From positions 1-7,309 of the forward strand of contig JAHIFK010000028.1 of the NCBI GenBank assembly GCA_018900975.1: 7,309 nucleotides of DNA, written 5' to 3'. The position numbers and the translations under genes were made by a program. Shown here one piece after another: positions 6,827-7,309 of this stretch (position 1 is its first letter; each line of letters opens with the position of its first letter). Source of the DNA: Methanobacteriota archaeon. Lineage in GTDB: Archaea > Halobacteriota > Methanosarcinia > Methanosarcinales > Methanoperedenaceae. The notes beneath the pieces are model-generated. The model was not told where the DNA came from and made no database searches. It saw only the letters and a list, made by a program, of their open reading frames with translations.

Positions 6827-7309
6827 TCAAACATTCGTTACCACACCGATGATCGTTCCCGTGAGTTTAGTATCCAGTGTTATGTTAGCATATGTTATGT
6901 TTAATGCCGTTACTGGAACATCGTATGTTGTGTTGTCGGTGTGTGTGGGTTGATTGCTTGCAGTTACATTGTATGCGCCTGGCGGTACACTTAATAAATA
7001 TGTACCATCAACAGCTGAAGTCGTCCTCTTTCCAGGTATTGATAGTATTGATACGATCGCTCCTGGAATGGAACCTCCGCTTCTATTTGTTATTCTTCCA
7101 TTAATAAACCCATTTTGAGACTCAATGGTCAAGGTCGTATTCTTCGTTGTTGAGATATCACCGTTGATCGGGTAATATCTTATCAACGGATTCTGTTCTG
7201 GTCCTCCTGCCATACCCCTTACTTCAATATTATAGTTTCCTGAATTGAGGTTGCTGGTATTGATGGTCGATGTCGCATTTTCTCTTGTACCGTTAAAGTT
7301 ACCATCAAC
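6827..7309 (-). CDS. Surface protein with carboxypeptidase-regulatory-like domain, 3' end only
   Basis: The minus-strand frame is open to the window edge, so the start is outside; 160 C-terminal residues are visible. The internal ATG at 7213 is not the start, since 32 further in-frame codons precede it and they read on naturally. Residues 1-62 (SGNYNIEVRG, then RYYPINGD) resemble the end of an Ig-like repeat of archaeal surface proteins. Residues about 67-147 match the CarboxypepD_reg/SpaA-like beta-sandwich pattern: GFINGRITNRSGGSIPGAIV, then DGTYLLSVPPGAYNVTAS. Sequons are frequent, so an exported glycoprotein is likely. The last ten residues, GTIIGVVTNV, look like the opening strand of a second copy of the same domain, then TGA. 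There is no C-terminal membrane anchor, unusual for such proteins if complete. It may be truncated; it lies upstream in the same direction as the cytochrome operon but is separated by two hairpins. Confidence 0.8.
   Translation of the reverse strand, partial: VDGNFNGTRENATSTINTSNLNSGNYNIEVRGMAGGPEQNPLIRYYPINGDISTTKNTTLTIESQNGFINGRITNRSGGSIPGAIVSILSIPGKRTTSAVDGTYLLSVPPGAYNVTASNQPTHTDNTTYDVPVTALNITYANITLDTKLTGTIIGVVTNV

Noticed and set aside
6892..7104. Plus-strand frame opposite the surface protein
   Set aside because: The opposite strand carries a recognisable domain pattern with sequons; this frame has none and starts without a ribosome site.
1..7309. CRISPR array, tRNA, rRNA, transposase or attachment site
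   Set aside because: No regularly spaced repeats, cloverleaf-like sequence, transposase motif or paired terminal repeats were found by eye.

Overview
The window looks archaeal, most likely from a cytochrome-rich member of the Methanosarcinales/ANME-2 group such as Candidatus Methanoperedens. This lineage is inferred, not proven. The signs are TATA-like boxes placed to give near-leaderless starts, a membrane-anchored six-heme c-type cytochrome, surface proteins dense in N-glycosylation sequons with DUF11-like and carboxypeptidase-regulatory-like domains, and an archaeal-looking CarB. The left third is core metabolism; the rest is lower in G+C and reads as accessory, cell-envelope DNA.

Layout. 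Bases 1-2406 (+) hold the last three quarters of carB, the large subunit of carbamoyl-phosphate synthase, whose first ~267 codons lie outside the window. After 88 non-coding bases with a TATA-like box comes a small membrane-anchored coiled-coil protein (2495-3004, +). It converges, 21 bases apart, on a three-gene minus-strand operon. In transcription order the operon encodes an ~8-helix membrane protein with a cytosolic coiled coil (6536-5424), a secreted, C-terminally anchored surface glycoprotein with DUF11-like domains (5427-3613), and an N-terminally anchored hexaheme cytochrome c (3616-3026). Both junctions are 4-base ATGA overlaps, so the three proteins are probably made together. The simplest reading is one envelope complex that moves electrons on the outer face of the membrane, held by a polytopic base and a glycosylated scaffold. 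I do not recognise this combination as a named system.

Upstream of the operon (6529-6826) is the most unusual stretch. A 58-codon reading frame (6705-6529, -) has a strong GGAGG ribosome site, and its first 15 residues look like the start of a cobalamin-binding radical SAM enzyme before the resemblance stops. It ends by overlapping the start codon of the operon's first gene, which has no ribosome site of its own. It may be a gene fossil, a translated leader, or both. Two perfect hairpins follow, then the 3' end of a large surface-protein gene (6827 to beyond 7309, -) that stops about ten residues into what looks like a second domain repeat. Two incomplete genes this close together suggest a past deletion or recombination junction.
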